Shown: one piece after another, positions 19,166-27,086 of the stretch | Position numbering within the stretch: position 1 is the stretch's first letter | Layout: every line of letters starts with the position of its first letter | Assembly: GCA_937995595.1 (NCBI GenBank) | Contig: CALKJW010000021.1 | Span: 1-58,293, forward strand | Length of the DNA: 58,293 bases | Reading direction: 5' to 3' | From: an uncultured Phycisphaerales bacterium | GTDB lineage: Bacteria > Planctomycetota > Phycisphaerae > Phycisphaerales > UBA1924 | Translations under genes and position numbers: made by a program | The notes under the pieces: model-generated | Told to the model about the DNA's origin: nothing | What the model saw: the letters and a program-made list of their open reading frames with translations, nothing else | Databases searched by the model: none

Positions 19166-20890
19166 GTGCTCTCCCGACGGACGTTCCTTGGCAGCGGCCT
19201 GAGCGCGCTGGCGTGGGGGCTGTCGGGACGCGCCCGTGCCGGCGCGTTCCCGCCGCCCGCGTGCGCGCCGTCGGGCGCGCTGCCCGTCGGCCAGACGTCG
19301 CCGGTCCGCCAGTTGCCCGATGCGCCCGCGTCGGTGGTCATCGACGGCCTGCCCTTCGAGCCGTGGTTCACCGGCGACGACTGGCCCAACGACGCGATCC
19401 CCTTCCACTTCATCGACGACTACTTCCACGGCGGACCGCCGCCGCCGCCGCAGGAGGTCGTCGATGTCGCCGTCGTCGGCGGCGGGCTGTCGGGTCTGGC
19501 CGCGGCGGTGCTGCTGCGACGCCACCGCCCGGTGCTCTTCGAGATGCGCGACCGCTTCGGCGGTCAGGCCATGGGCGAGCAGTGGCACGAACTGGCGTTC
19601 CCGATCGGCAGCGCGTACTTCATCACGCCCGACCCGGGCTCGTTCCTGCACCGCTTCTACCGGCGCCTCGGGCTGCACCGCGTTCGACGCGAGTCGCTGC
19701 CGCCCGACCCGATGGAACTGCACGACACGATCCGCGTGGACTTCTGGTCCGGGGCGGGCCTGCCCCAGGCCGAGCGCGACGCGCTGGAGCGCTACGCCGA
19801 GGTCGTCCGGTACTTCGCCCGGGAGGCGTACCCCGACATCCCGCTGTCGGACGACCCCGCCGCGGCGGCGATGGTCATCGAACTGGACCGCCGCACCTTC
19901 CGCGAGGATCTGGAGCAGCGCATGGGCGGCCCGCTCACGCCACTCCTCGCCGCCGGCGTGCAGGCGTACTTCTACTCGTCGTTCGGGATCGGCATGGAGT
20001 CCATCTCCGCCGCGGCGGGCTGGAACTTCGTCGCGGCCGAGGAATACGGCCGGTGGGTGCTGCCCGGTGGCAACGCCTATCTCGCGTGGGCGATGTGGAA
20101 CGAACTGGCCGAACTCGAGCGACTGGCGCCGCCGGCCTGCCGCCCGCGCTACCTGCGCTGCGGCTGCCGCGTCGTGGACGTGCGCCCGCGCGGGTCGAAC
20201 GTGCTGGTGTCGTACCTCGACGCCGCGGGCGCGGCACGGTCGATCGAAGCGCGGCAGTGCGTCGTCGCGCTGCCCAAGCACGTGGTCAAGTGGGTGGTGC
20301 GCGGCCTGGAGGCCGCCGACCCGGCGCGGTGGGATTCGTTCCTCAACATCCACACGCAGGCGTACCTGGTCGCCAACGTGCTCCTCGAGTCCCCGGTGCG
20401 GCGCGACTTCTACGACTGCTTCCTGCTCGGCGACGGCGAGACCTTCCCCATGACCGACGAACAGGCCCGCGCCCTGCGCCCGGTGACGGACGTTCTCCGC
20501 GGCGACTTTGCGCAGTTCCAGCCCGGCGCGCCGCGCAGCGTGCTGACCCTCTACTGGCCGCTCGCGTGGCCCAACACCGCGCGGTTCTCGATCATCGAGC
20601 CCGACGCGTTCAAGAACTACGCGCTGCGGCTGGCCCCGCAGGCCCGGCACGTGCTGCGACTGCTCGACGTGCCCTTCGAGGCGGTGCGGCAGGTCCGGCT
20701 GACACGCTGGGGCCACGCCATGCCCGTCGCCCACCCGGGGTTCATCGCCGACGGGCACGCCGACCGCGTCCGCGCGCCGTTCAACGGCAACGTGCACTTT
20801 GTCAACCAGGACAACTACGTCCTGCCCGCGGTCGAGACCTGCCTGCTCGAAGCCCGGCGCGTCGCGCAGGAGGTCGACCACCTGCTCTGA
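19166..20890 (+). CDS. Exported FAD-dependent amine-oxidase-like oxidoreductase (Tat signal)
   Basis: A 574-residue flavoprotein. The N-terminus MLSRRTFLGSGLSAL carries a twin-arginine motif (SRRTFL), so the folded, cofactor-loaded protein is probably exported by Tat. From about residue 97, VDVAVVGGGLSGLAAAVLL is the dinucleotide-binding Rossmann strand-turn-helix, followed by FEMRDRFGGQAMG, the second FAD motif. A C-terminal segment (FNGNVHFVNQDNYVLPAVET) occupies the place of the last FAD motif of amine-oxidase/phytoene-desaturase-like proteins. Start GTG 19166 has GAGGAA nine bases upstream. The substrate is unknown; about 95 residues between signal and FAD domain, rich in Pro, are unassigned. 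Confidence 0.82.
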   Translation: MLSRRTFLGSGLSALAWGLSGRARAGAFPPPACAPSGALPVGQTSPVRQLPDAPASVVIDGLPFEPWFTGDDWPNDAIPFHFIDDYFHGGPPPPPQEVVDVAVVGGGLSGLAAAVLLRRHRPVLFEMRDRFGGQAMGEQWHELAFPIGSAYFITPDPGSFLHRFYRRLGLHRVRRESLPPDPMELHDTIRVDFWSGAGLPQAERDALERYAEVVRYFAREAYPDIPLSDDPAAAAMVIELDRRTFREDLEQRMGGPLTPLLAAGVQAYFYSSFGIGMESISAAAGWNFVAAEEYGRWVLPGGNAYLAWAMWNELAELERLAPPACRPRYLRCGCRVVDVRPRGSNVLVSYLDAAGAARSIEARQCVVALPKHVVKWVVRGLEAADPARWDSFLNIHTQAYLVANVLLESPVRRDFYDCFLLGDGETFPMTDEQARALRPVTDVLRGDFAQFQPGAPRSVLTLYWPLAWPNTARFSIIEPDAFKNYALRLAPQARHVLRLLDVPFEAVRQVRLTRWGHAMPVAHPGFIADGHADRVRAPFNGNVHFVNQDNYVLPAVETCLLEARRVAQEVDHLL

Positions 20891-20907
20891 CCGGCGCGCC
20901 GTCCGAT

Positions 20908-20940
20908 GAAAAACGCCGCGAGCCTTCCGGCCCGCGGCGT
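20908..20940 (-). terminator. Terminator of the DUF11 lipoprotein gene
   Basis: Arms ACGCCGCG (20913-20920) and CGCGGCGT (20933-20940) with an inner GCC/GGC pairing. In the minus direction the stem is followed by a run of five T. The plus-strand flavoprotein gene ends just beyond, so it may serve both. Confidence 0.68.
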
Positions 20941-20977
20941 CGGGTTGCTCACGATCCGCGGCGTCGCCGCGGCGACA

Positions 20978-22612
20978 TCAGCGGTCGACGAACACGGTGA
21001 TCTCGTCGTCGCGCGTCGCGTTGCGCAACTGGTCGCAGTAGGTCTCGCTCTGCACGCTCACCTCGCCGGCCTTGTTGGCCCGGACGGTGAACGTGAAGAC
21101 CTTCTTCTGGCCCGGCGTCAGCGTGCCGACGGCGAACTCGAGTTTCCGGCCGTCGATCCGCGGCTGGGGCTGGGCCGTCGAGGAGACGTAGTCCAGTTCC
21201 GCCGGCAGCGTCACCACCGTGCGGACGTTGGTCAGGTTCACCTGGCCCTGGTTGACAACCTCGTAGGTGTAGACGTGGTTGTCGCCCACGATCACCACGC
21301 CGTCGGCATCGATCAACTGCGCGCCGATGTCCGGGGTGCCCTGCACGCCGAACGTGCACGCCGCCGTGACCGCCTCGGCGCACACGCACGAGGCCGTGCC
21401 CGAGACCGACACCTGCCCCGCGCCCGAGGTGCGCAGCGTCATCGAGACCGTGCGCGACGCGCCCGGCGCGACCTCGCCGAGGTTCCACGTCACCGCCCCC
21501 TGCGCCATCGCGCCGTTGTTGTCCGCCGAGACGAACGTCACGCCCGACGGCACCGTGGCGCGGAAGGTCGTGTTCCTGCACGCCGCGTCGCCCTTGTTGG
21601 TGATGGTGAACTTCACCGTGCCGTTGCGCCCCATGAGCAGGGCGGGCGGGCACTCGGCCTTGGCCTCCAGCACGGGCTTGGTGGCCTTGAGCGCCACGGC
21701 CTGGCTCTCGGCGCTCAGGTTGCCCTCGGCCGTCGCCGTCGCCTTGTTGGAGAAGTTGCCCGTCCTGCCGACCTTCACCGGGAAGGTGAACGAGCGCGTC
21801 TGACCGCCGGCCAGCGTGCCCGCGTCAAACTCCGCGACGCTGCGACCGTCGGCCGTGGTCATGCCATCGGGCAGCGGGTCGCGCACGCGGACGTTGCGGG
21901 CCGCGCCCGAGCCGGTGTTGGTCACGTCGATCTTCACCGTCGCCGTCTCGCACACGGTGATGTCCGCCGGCGTGATGGTCTTGGCGATCCGCAGCGCGGG
22001 CTGCACGACGGTGATCGTCTGGCACAGCGCGTTGTTGTACGCCAGCTCGCAGCAGTGCGAGATCGTCCCCGCGCTGGCCGCGTTGCCCGTCACGCGAACC
22101 GTCCGGCTCTGCCGCCCCGGCAGGTTGCCCAGTTCCCAACTCAGCACGCCGTTGGCCGCCTGCTTGGCCTGCGGGTCCGCCGAAACGAACCGGAAGTTGC
22201 TCGACGGCTGGTCGGTCAGCAGCACGCTGTTGAGCGACATGTCCGTCAGGTTGCTCACGATGATGTCGTACGTGAAGTTCTGGCCGACCGACACCTCGCC
22301 GGGGCTGGTCCGCTCGATCATCACCGCGCTGGTCGCGCGCTCGCCCGTCGGCAGGTACATCACGCTCGAACCCATCCGCGGCGCGGGCGCGGGGGCCGGA
22401 CGCGGCTGCGGCGCCGGGGCCTCCGCCTTGGGCGCGGGCGCCGGCGCGGGCGTCGACTTCCGCGCGTGGTCGTCCGCCGGGTAGCCGTACCACCGGTCCT
22501 CGCCGGTGCGGTCCATCGTCGGCTTGTTGGTGCCCTCGCACCCGGCGCTCATCGCGCCCGCGGCCAGCAGCGCGCCAAGACACGCCGCGCCGATCAGTCC
22601 TTGTTTCAACAT
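20978..22612 (-). CDS. Cysteine-containing DUF11-repeat lipoprotein, OmcB-like
   Basis: A 544-residue lipoprotein. ATG 22612 has AAGGAG upstream; the signal peptide ends in the lipobox SAGC. A flexible Pro/Ala linker (about residues 50-75) is followed by four consecutive DUF11-type beta domains, each with a pattern like YEVVNQGQVNLTNVRTVVTL and LSWELGNLPGR. Such repeats extend surface proteins of many bacteria; chlamydial OmcB, the cysteine-rich envelope protein of a related phylum, contains them too. Here ten cysteines besides the lipidated one are spread through the domains, three in HCCELAYNNALC and three in ASCVCAEAVTAAC, so disulfides are likely. Probably an outer-envelope or periplasmic structural protein (inference). 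It is transcribed alone with its own terminator. Confidence 0.8.
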   Translation of the reverse strand: MLKQGLIGAACLGALLAAGAMSAGCEGTNKPTMDRTGEDRWYGYPADDHARKSTPAPAPAPKAEAPAPQPRPAPAPAPRMGSSVMYLPTGERATSAVMIERTSPGEVSVGQNFTYDIIVSNLTDMSLNSVLLTDQPSSNFRFVSADPQAKQAANGVLSWELGNLPGRQSRTVRVTGNAASAGTISHCCELAYNNALCQTITVVQPALRIAKTITPADITVCETATVKIDVTNTGSGAARNVRVRDPLPDGMTTADGRSVAEFDAGTLAGGQTRSFTFPVKVGRTGNFSNKATATAEGNLSAESQAVALKATKPVLEAKAECPPALLMGRNGTVKFTITNKGDAACRNTTFRATVPSGVTFVSADNNGAMAQGAVTWNLGEVAPGASRTVSMTLRTSGAGQVSVSGTASCVCAEAVTAACTFGVQGTPDIGAQLIDADGVVIVGDNHVYTYEVVNQGQVNLTNVRTVVTLPAELDYVSSTAQPQPRIDGRKLEFAVGTLTPGQKKVFTFTVRANKAGEVSVQSETYCDQLRNATRDDEITVFVDR

Positions 22613-23022
22613 GCTCTGTCTCCTTTGATGAGAAGTGGCGCCGTGCGCGGTCCACGGTCGGCCCGCACGCCCGCCGAAGATGGTGATGCCCGGTGCGCCG
22701 GTCGGTCCACGCCGTGCCGATCGCCGGCCGCACTCGGACGGTTCAGGAAGTTCCGACTCAGAACGCCCCGCCCCGTTGGTCTTTCTGGATGGGTTGGCCC
22801 ACGGACACAGGCCCGAAAGTAGCCGCACTCGGCGCGGCCGTCAATCCGCAAACACCAAGCGCCGTTCGCGGTTGTTCAGGGGCCCCGCGCAAACCGACCA
22901 GCGCGAGCGGATCGACCGATCGCACCATTCAGTTGGCCCCCTCATATGGGCAGTCCTCAGACGCGAGCGGTATCGACGCGCGGATATTGCGCCTACGCAC
23001 CGAACAACTCTCAATGGCCTCG
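22613..23022. other. Intergenic region of 410 bases
   Basis: This separates the DUF11 gene from the next minus-strand gene. The first few bases after 22620 hold the DUF11 ribosome-binding site. I see no conserved RNA, repeat or convincing reading frame; it presumably carries the DUF11 promoter. Base composition falls slightly at about 22940-23020. Confidence 0.5.
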
Positions 23023-23538
23023 TCAGGCCGCTTCGCGCCGCAACTCGGGGTGGCCGGGCTTGGACCGCACGCCGCTGAGCGCGTCGGGCGCTTCCCGGAA
23101 GTCCTCCGCGCCGCGGATGTTCAACTCGCTGGGCATCGTCTTGCGGTAGCCCAGCAGGCGCACCACTTCGAGCACGTCGGTCCACGTCGGGTACAGCACG
23201 TCGTTGGCCTTCTTGAACGCGTCGATCGCCATCAGGAACAGGAACTGCTCCCGGTTCATCTCGCCCTCTTCCGCCGCGCGGGTGAAGTCGGTGCGCCGGC
23301 GGCCGGGGCCGCGCCGGCGCTCCAGGCCCGTGCCCTGCTCGCCGGTCTGGACCGTGCCCCCGGGCGTGATGCGCGCCCGGATCTCGCGCCGGTCCAGCCC
23401 GAGCCGGCGGTCAAACGGCGGCGCGCCCGGCGCGGGCGCGCCGGACAGCGCGCCCTCGATGCGGTGGCTCACCGGCTCCGCGTGCGCGCCGTTCTCGGAC
23501 TCGACGGTTCTGGACTTGCGACCCTTGTGCGCGTTCAT
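23023..23538 (-). CDS. Hypothetical protein with basic linker and helical C-terminal domain
   Basis: A 171-residue protein not recognised. Residues 1-85 are hydrophilic and probably disordered, with basic clusters (FDRRLGLDRREIRARI; LERRRGPGRRRTDF). Residues about 95-150 look folded and helical: MNREQFLFLMAIDAFKKAND followed by a WTDVLEVVRLLGYRKT stretch. No signal peptide or membrane segment. The start at 23538 follows the terminator of the upstream acidic-protein gene; the frame remains open further upstream but would run through that hairpin. The C-terminal block may be a planctomycete-specific domain. Confidence 0.62.
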   Translation of the reverse strand: MNAHKGRKSRTVESENGAHAEPVSHRIEGALSGAPAPGAPPFDRRLGLDRREIRARITPGGTVQTGEQGTGLERRRGPGRRRTDFTRAAEEGEMNREQFLFLMAIDAFKKANDVLYPTWTDVLEVVRLLGYRKTMPSELNIRGAEDFREAPDALSGVRSKPGHPELRREAA

Positions 23539-23560
23539 GCGACGGCCTCCGACCGGCCGC

Positions 23561-23597
23561 GGCAAAAAGCAACGCGGGCGGCCAACGGCCGCCCGCG
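23561..23597 (-). terminator. Rho-independent terminator of the acidic-protein gene
   Basis: A perfect 11-bp stem (23573-23583 with 23587-23597) around a 3-base loop; reading on the minus strand it is followed by GCTTTTTGCC. It separates the acidic-protein gene from the next gene on the same strand. Confidence 0.75.
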
Positions 23598-23644
23598 GGG
23601 CGATCACCGATCGCGCCTGAGGCACGCGCCTTCACGCGGCGGCC

Positions 23645-23911
23645 TCAGAAGTCATCGTCCTCATCGTCGTCGAGGTCCTCTCCGAAGTCCTCGTCGCCCT
23701 CGTCTTCGTCGTCGAAGACGTCCTCGTCGTCCTCAAACTCGTCCTCGTCGTCAAACTCCTCGTCGCCGAGATCGCCCTCATCATCGTCAAAGGCGTCCTC
23801 GTCGTCGTCGTCGTCAAACTTCTTGCCGTCGTCCATCCGCGGTTGGGCGCCGAGGACCGCCCGGTCCCCGCCCGCCCGGCTCTTCAACTCTTCCAGCATC
23901 GCGCTCGACAT
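23645..23911 (-). CDS. Small protein with an Asp/Glu-rich tail
   Basis: An 88-residue protein. The first ~32 residues (MSSAMLEELKSRAGGDRAVL and following) can form a helix; the remaining ~56 are almost only Asp and Glu with a few Phe and Gly (FDDDDDEDAFDDDEGD and similar). This leaves an extremely negative tail. The DNA is a GTC/CTC-type near-repeat accordingly. Start ATG 23911 with GAGGA upstream. Acidic tails of this kind can bind cations or basic proteins; no function is assigned. It has its own terminator, so it is monocistronic. Confidence 0.7.
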   Translation of the reverse strand: MSSAMLEELKSRAGGDRAVLGAQPRMDDGKKFDDDDDEDAFDDDEGDLGDEEFDDEDEFEDDEDVFDDEDEGDEDFGEDLDDDEDDDF

Positions 23912-24176
23912 GGGTCGTCCTCGCTAGTTCCCTGGTTCGCTGCTTCGTTCCGCCGCCCGACGCTCGCTCCCGCCGACCGGCGCACCACCGGCGCCACGCG
24001 CCCGGTTCGTGCCCGCAGCCCTCCCGGCCCGCCCTTGAAAGGCGGTACACTACTCAACTCTCCGGGCGTGTCAACACCCCCGGGCCGCCTTCCACCCCTT
24101 TCAGGAATCCCCACCGTCTGTCCGGATTCTCTCTCGCCATTCAACCCCGCCCGGCACGACGATCCCGCACGCCCTC

Positions 24177-24812
24177 ATGCCCCCACCCCCGCCAACCACC
24201 ACCCCGCGGCCGGACGCCCCCGACCAGTCCGCGCCCGCCGCGGACTTCGGCCAGCGCCACGCCACGCACTTCCAGCCGGTCGCAGGCGTTCTCGCGCTGC
24301 TCCTGCCCGGTCTGGGGCATTGGTTCCTCGGGTACCGCCTGCGCGGCGCGTACATCGCCGCGGGCGTGCTGAGCATGTTCGCCACCGGTCTGCTGGTCGG
24401 CGGCATCGACGTGGTCGACCGCGAGGAGGATTTCCCGTGGTTCCTCGGCCAGGCGCTGGTGGGGCCGGTCGCCGTCGGCGTCGACTGGGTCCACCAGAAC
24501 CGCTTCAAGGTCCGCGACGCGCAGGGGCTCCGCAGCGCCTACCCCAACGAGTACCGCAACCCGCGCACCGGCGAGCCCGTCGTCACCACCATCGACCCGG
24601 CCGACGGCCTGCCGGTGGCGCGGCTGCCGTCGCCCGCCGGCGACCCGCTCACGGCCGTGGTCGTCAAGCCCGCATGGCCGCCCAACGTCAAGAGCCTCTC
24701 CCGCATGAACGAACTGGGCATGCTCTTCGGAACAATCGCCGGGATGATGAACCTGATCTGCATCATCGACGCCTCCTTCAGCCGACGGCGACGCGCGGGA
24801 GACCCCGCGTGA
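24177..24812 (+). CDS. Membrane protein of unknown function
   Basis: A 211-residue protein with a Pro/Thr-rich N-terminus, a hydrophobic hairpin-like segment PVAGVLALLLPGLGHWFLGY (about residues 34-53), then GAYIAAGVLSMFATGLLVGG, a third segment at about 89-103 and a C-terminal membrane segment (about 181-198). The PGLGHWFLG motif resembles the short membrane motif of TM2-like proteins. A soluble stretch of about 75 residues separates the third and last helices. It starts a tight group: the next gene overlaps by four bases (GTGA). Confidence 0.72.
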   Translation: MPPPPPTTTPRPDAPDQSAPAADFGQRHATHFQPVAGVLALLLPGLGHWFLGYRLRGAYIAAGVLSMFATGLLVGGIDVVDREEDFPWFLGQALVGPVAVGVDWVHQNRFKVRDAQGLRSAYPNEYRNPRTGEPVVTTIDPADGLPVARLPSPAGDPLTAVVVKPAWPPNVKSLSRMNELGMLFGTIAGMMNLICIIDASFSRRRRAGDPA

Positions 24813-25138
24813 GCACACCGACGCACACCCTCGCGCTCGCCGCCGCCGCGATCGCCGCGACCGCGCCGTGCGCGATGGGCGCGACGCACCCCAAGCCGCC
24901 GCTGCGACCCTTCATCGACCCCATCGAACTCCACCAGTGGTGGTTCCTGCTGCTGATCCCGATGGCGTTCTTCGTCGCCATGATCTACAAGGCCGTGCGC
25001 CTGCCCACCATCGAGCGCTACTGGTGGCACGTGTGCGTGATGACCCTGCAGATCATCCTCGGGATGATCGGCCTGGGCGCGGCGACGTGGTTCGTGGTCT
25101 TCGTCGTCGCGCGCGCCGTCGCCGAGCGCGCCGGCTGA
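24809..25138 (+). CDS. Small membrane protein with signal sequence
   Basis: A 109-residue protein starting with GTG that overlaps the stop of the preceding gene (GTGA), which indicates translational coupling. It has a signal-like N-terminus (ALAAAAIAATAPCAMGA) and two membrane helices (about residues 44-62 and 78-103), with an aromatic, Trp-rich patch IELHQWWFLLLIPMAFFV. It is not recognised. The tight coupling suggests a complex with the preceding membrane protein. Confidence 0.68.
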   Translation: MSTPTHTLALAAAAIAATAPCAMGATHPKPPLRPFIDPIELHQWWFLLLIPMAFFVAMIYKAVRLPTIERYWWHVCVMTLQIILGMIGLGAATWFVVFVVARAVAERAG

Positions 25139-25155
25139 AACCCCAGGGCCCGCGC

Positions 25156-25638
25156 ATGACCGACCACCCTCCCGCGCACGCCGACCCACCCGCCGACTCC
25201 GGCGCGATGCTCACCGCGTTCCTCGACGCGCACGACGCGCCGTGCCCTGTCTGCGGCTACAACCTCCGCGCCCTGCTCGGCAACCGCTGCCCCGAGTGCG
25301 GGCGGCCGCTGGTGCTCGCCGTCGGCACGACCGAGCCGCGGCTCGCGGCGTTCATCGCCGGCCTCGTCGGCCTGTCGTGCGGGCTGGGGTTCTCGGCGAT
25401 CCTGCTCGCGTGGGTCGTGACCGAGGCGCTCTTCGGCCGGCGCGGGTTCTTCCCGTCGCTGCTGGAGTTGGCCCTGCTCGTCGCGGGCGCGGTCGTCGGC
25501 GGCATCGGCGTGCTCGCGTGGGTGCGCTTGCGCAGGCGCCTCGGCCGCCTGCGCGAGGCCGCCAAGTGGGGCTGGGCCGGCGCGGCGTGGCTGACCGGCG
25601 TCACCTTCCCCGTTCTCTTCCTGCTCGCGGTCCGCTGA
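25156..25638 (+). CDS. Zinc-ribbon membrane protein
   Basis: A 160-residue protein. Residues about 30-51 hold a zinc ribbon CPVCGYNLRALLGNRCPECG (two CxxC pairs), a signature seen on many small planctomycete membrane proteins. Two hydrophobic hairpins follow, about residues 72-96, 103-120 and a last one at 142-158. The start ATG 25156 lies 17 bases after the preceding stop, so the gene belongs to the same transcription unit. Function unknown; the ribbon probably faces the cytoplasm. Confidence 0.72.
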   Translation: MTDHPPAHADPPADSGAMLTAFLDAHDAPCPVCGYNLRALLGNRCPECGRPLVLAVGTTEPRLAAFIAGLVGLSCGLGFSAILLAWVVTEALFGRRGFFPSLLELALLVAGAVVGGIGVLAWVRLRRRLGRLREAAKWGWAGAAWLTGVTFPVLFLLAVR

Positions 25639-25724
25639 CCACACCGCCGCCCACGCGCGCCCGGGCACGCAATGCCCCGCTCCAAGAGACGTTCGGCCCG
25701 CTGGACACGGCGGAGGGACCGACC

Positions 25725-26957
25725 ATGCATCCAGTTCATTCCCCGCTTGCGGCGCTCGCATGTCTCGCGGCCGCGCTGGGCGCGACGTGCGCGTCGGCGT
25801 CCGGCGAAACCCAACCCGCCCCGCCAACCCGCGACGCCGCGACCGCGCCGACCGACCAAGCGACGTGGCAGCGTCGCGGCGAGGCCGCGGCCGACTACTC
25901 GGCGCGGTTCGACGGCCGCGCCGTGCTCATCCTGCACAGGGGCCGCGTCGTGTACGAGCGCTACGACCACGGCTGGGCCGCGACGCGCCCGCACATGCTC
26001 GCCAGCGGCACCAAGTCGTTCACCGGCGTGCTGGCCATGTTCGCCGTGCAGGACGGCCTGCTGACGCTCGACGAACCCGCCTTCGACACGCTCGCCGAGT
26101 GGTGCGACGACCCGCGCAGGAGCCGCATCACGGTGCGCATGCTCCTCGACCTCTCCAGCGGCCTCGACCCGGCGGAGGACTCCATCGGCAGCGCGGGCTC
26201 GTTGCGCCTGCGCGGCGGGAGGCTGTCGCGCGGCGACGGGCCCGGAGTGGACGACAGGTTCGCCGCGGCGGTCGCGCTGGAGGCGACCAGCGAGCCGGGC
26301 CGGCGCTTCGTCTACGGCCCGAGCCACTTCTACGCCTTCGGCGCGTTGCTGCAGCGCAAACTCGAAGCGCGCAGGCGCGACGACCCCGCCTTCCCCGCGA
26401 CCGTGCGCGCGTACCTCGACGCGCGCATCTTCAACCCGCTGAAGATCAGCGTCGCGTACCTCGGGCAGGACGCCAAAGGCAACCCGAACCTCCCCGGCGG
26501 GTGTTTCCTCACCGCGCGCGAGTGGGCCAAGTTCGGCGAGTTCGTGCGCATGCGCGGGGCCGTGCCCGCGCCGACCGACACCGACCCGCACGCCGTGCGC
26601 CAACTGCTGAACCCCGACCTGCTCGCCCGGTGCTTCGAACCCAGCAGAGCCAACCCGGCCTACGGCCTGACGTGGTGGCTGCCCGGCAGGGCCGACGCGG
26701 GCGCGACCGACGAGGCCGACATGCCCCCGCGCGACCGCCTGCGGCAGCGCGCCCCGCGCGCCGAGGCGTCGGCGAAGATCAAGGACGCCGGCGGCAGGGA
26801 CGTCCGCGTGTGGATGGCCGCGGGGCTCGGCAAGCAGCGCCTCTACGTGCTGCCCGATCACGACCTGGTGATCGTGCGCTTCGCCGAGAACACCGCCGCG
26901 GGGCGGAGATTCGAGGATGCGGAGTTTTTGGGGAGGGTGCTGGGCGCAAAGGAGTGA
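25725..26957 (+). CDS. Exported serine hydrolase of the class C beta-lactamase / penicillin-binding family
   Basis: A 410-residue protein with a signal peptide (to about residue 26, ASASGE). The nucleophile motif SxxK is SGTK (Ser94, Lys97) in ASGTKSFTGVLAMFAVQDG, followed by LLDLSSGLDP. The place of the YxN motif is FVYGPSHFYAFGALLQ, and the C-terminal part WMAAGLGKQRLYVLPDHDL corresponds to the GxGGQ strand of the family. Members include esterases, D-aminopeptidases and DD-peptidases, so antibiotic hydrolysis should not be assumed. Start ATG 25725 with GGAGG upstream; 86 bases after the zinc-ribbon gene. Confidence 0.85.
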   Translation: MHPVHSPLAALACLAAALGATCASASGETQPAPPTRDAATAPTDQATWQRRGEAAADYSARFDGRAVLILHRGRVVYERYDHGWAATRPHMLASGTKSFTGVLAMFAVQDGLLTLDEPAFDTLAEWCDDPRRSRITVRMLLDLSSGLDPAEDSIGSAGSLRLRGGRLSRGDGPGVDDRFAAAVALEATSEPGRRFVYGPSHFYAFGALLQRKLEARRRDDPAFPATVRAYLDARIFNPLKISVAYLGQDAKGNPNLPGGCFLTAREWAKFGEFVRMRGAVPAPTDTDPHAVRQLLNPDLLARCFEPSRANPAYGLTWWLPGRADAGATDEADMPPRDRLRQRAPRAEASAKIKDAGGRDVRVWMAAGLGKQRLYVLPDHDLVIVRFAENTAAGRRFEDAEFLGRVLGAKE

Positions 26958-27003
26958 CCAGTCAGCCCGAGCGGACAAGCAGCCCGAGCGCCAGCGAGGG
27001 CGT

Positions 27004-27020
27004 GTCCGCCGAAGGCGGAC
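27004..27020. terminator. Short perfect hairpin between convergent genes
   Basis: GTCCGCC-GAA-GGCGGAC, seven pairs around a 3-base loop, between the serine hydrolase stop and the ATP sulfurylase stop. No T run on either side, so a terminator role is only possible. Confidence 0.35.
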
Positions 27021-27086
27021 GCACAATCCAGAGCAGTTCAGGCGGCCGCGGCTACGCCGCGACGCCCTCCCTCACGGTCGAGCTGC

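Noticed and set aside
23640-23830. CRISPR-like or simple repeat of CGTCGTCC type
   Set aside because: It is codon repetition for Asp/Glu in the acidic protein, without spacers.
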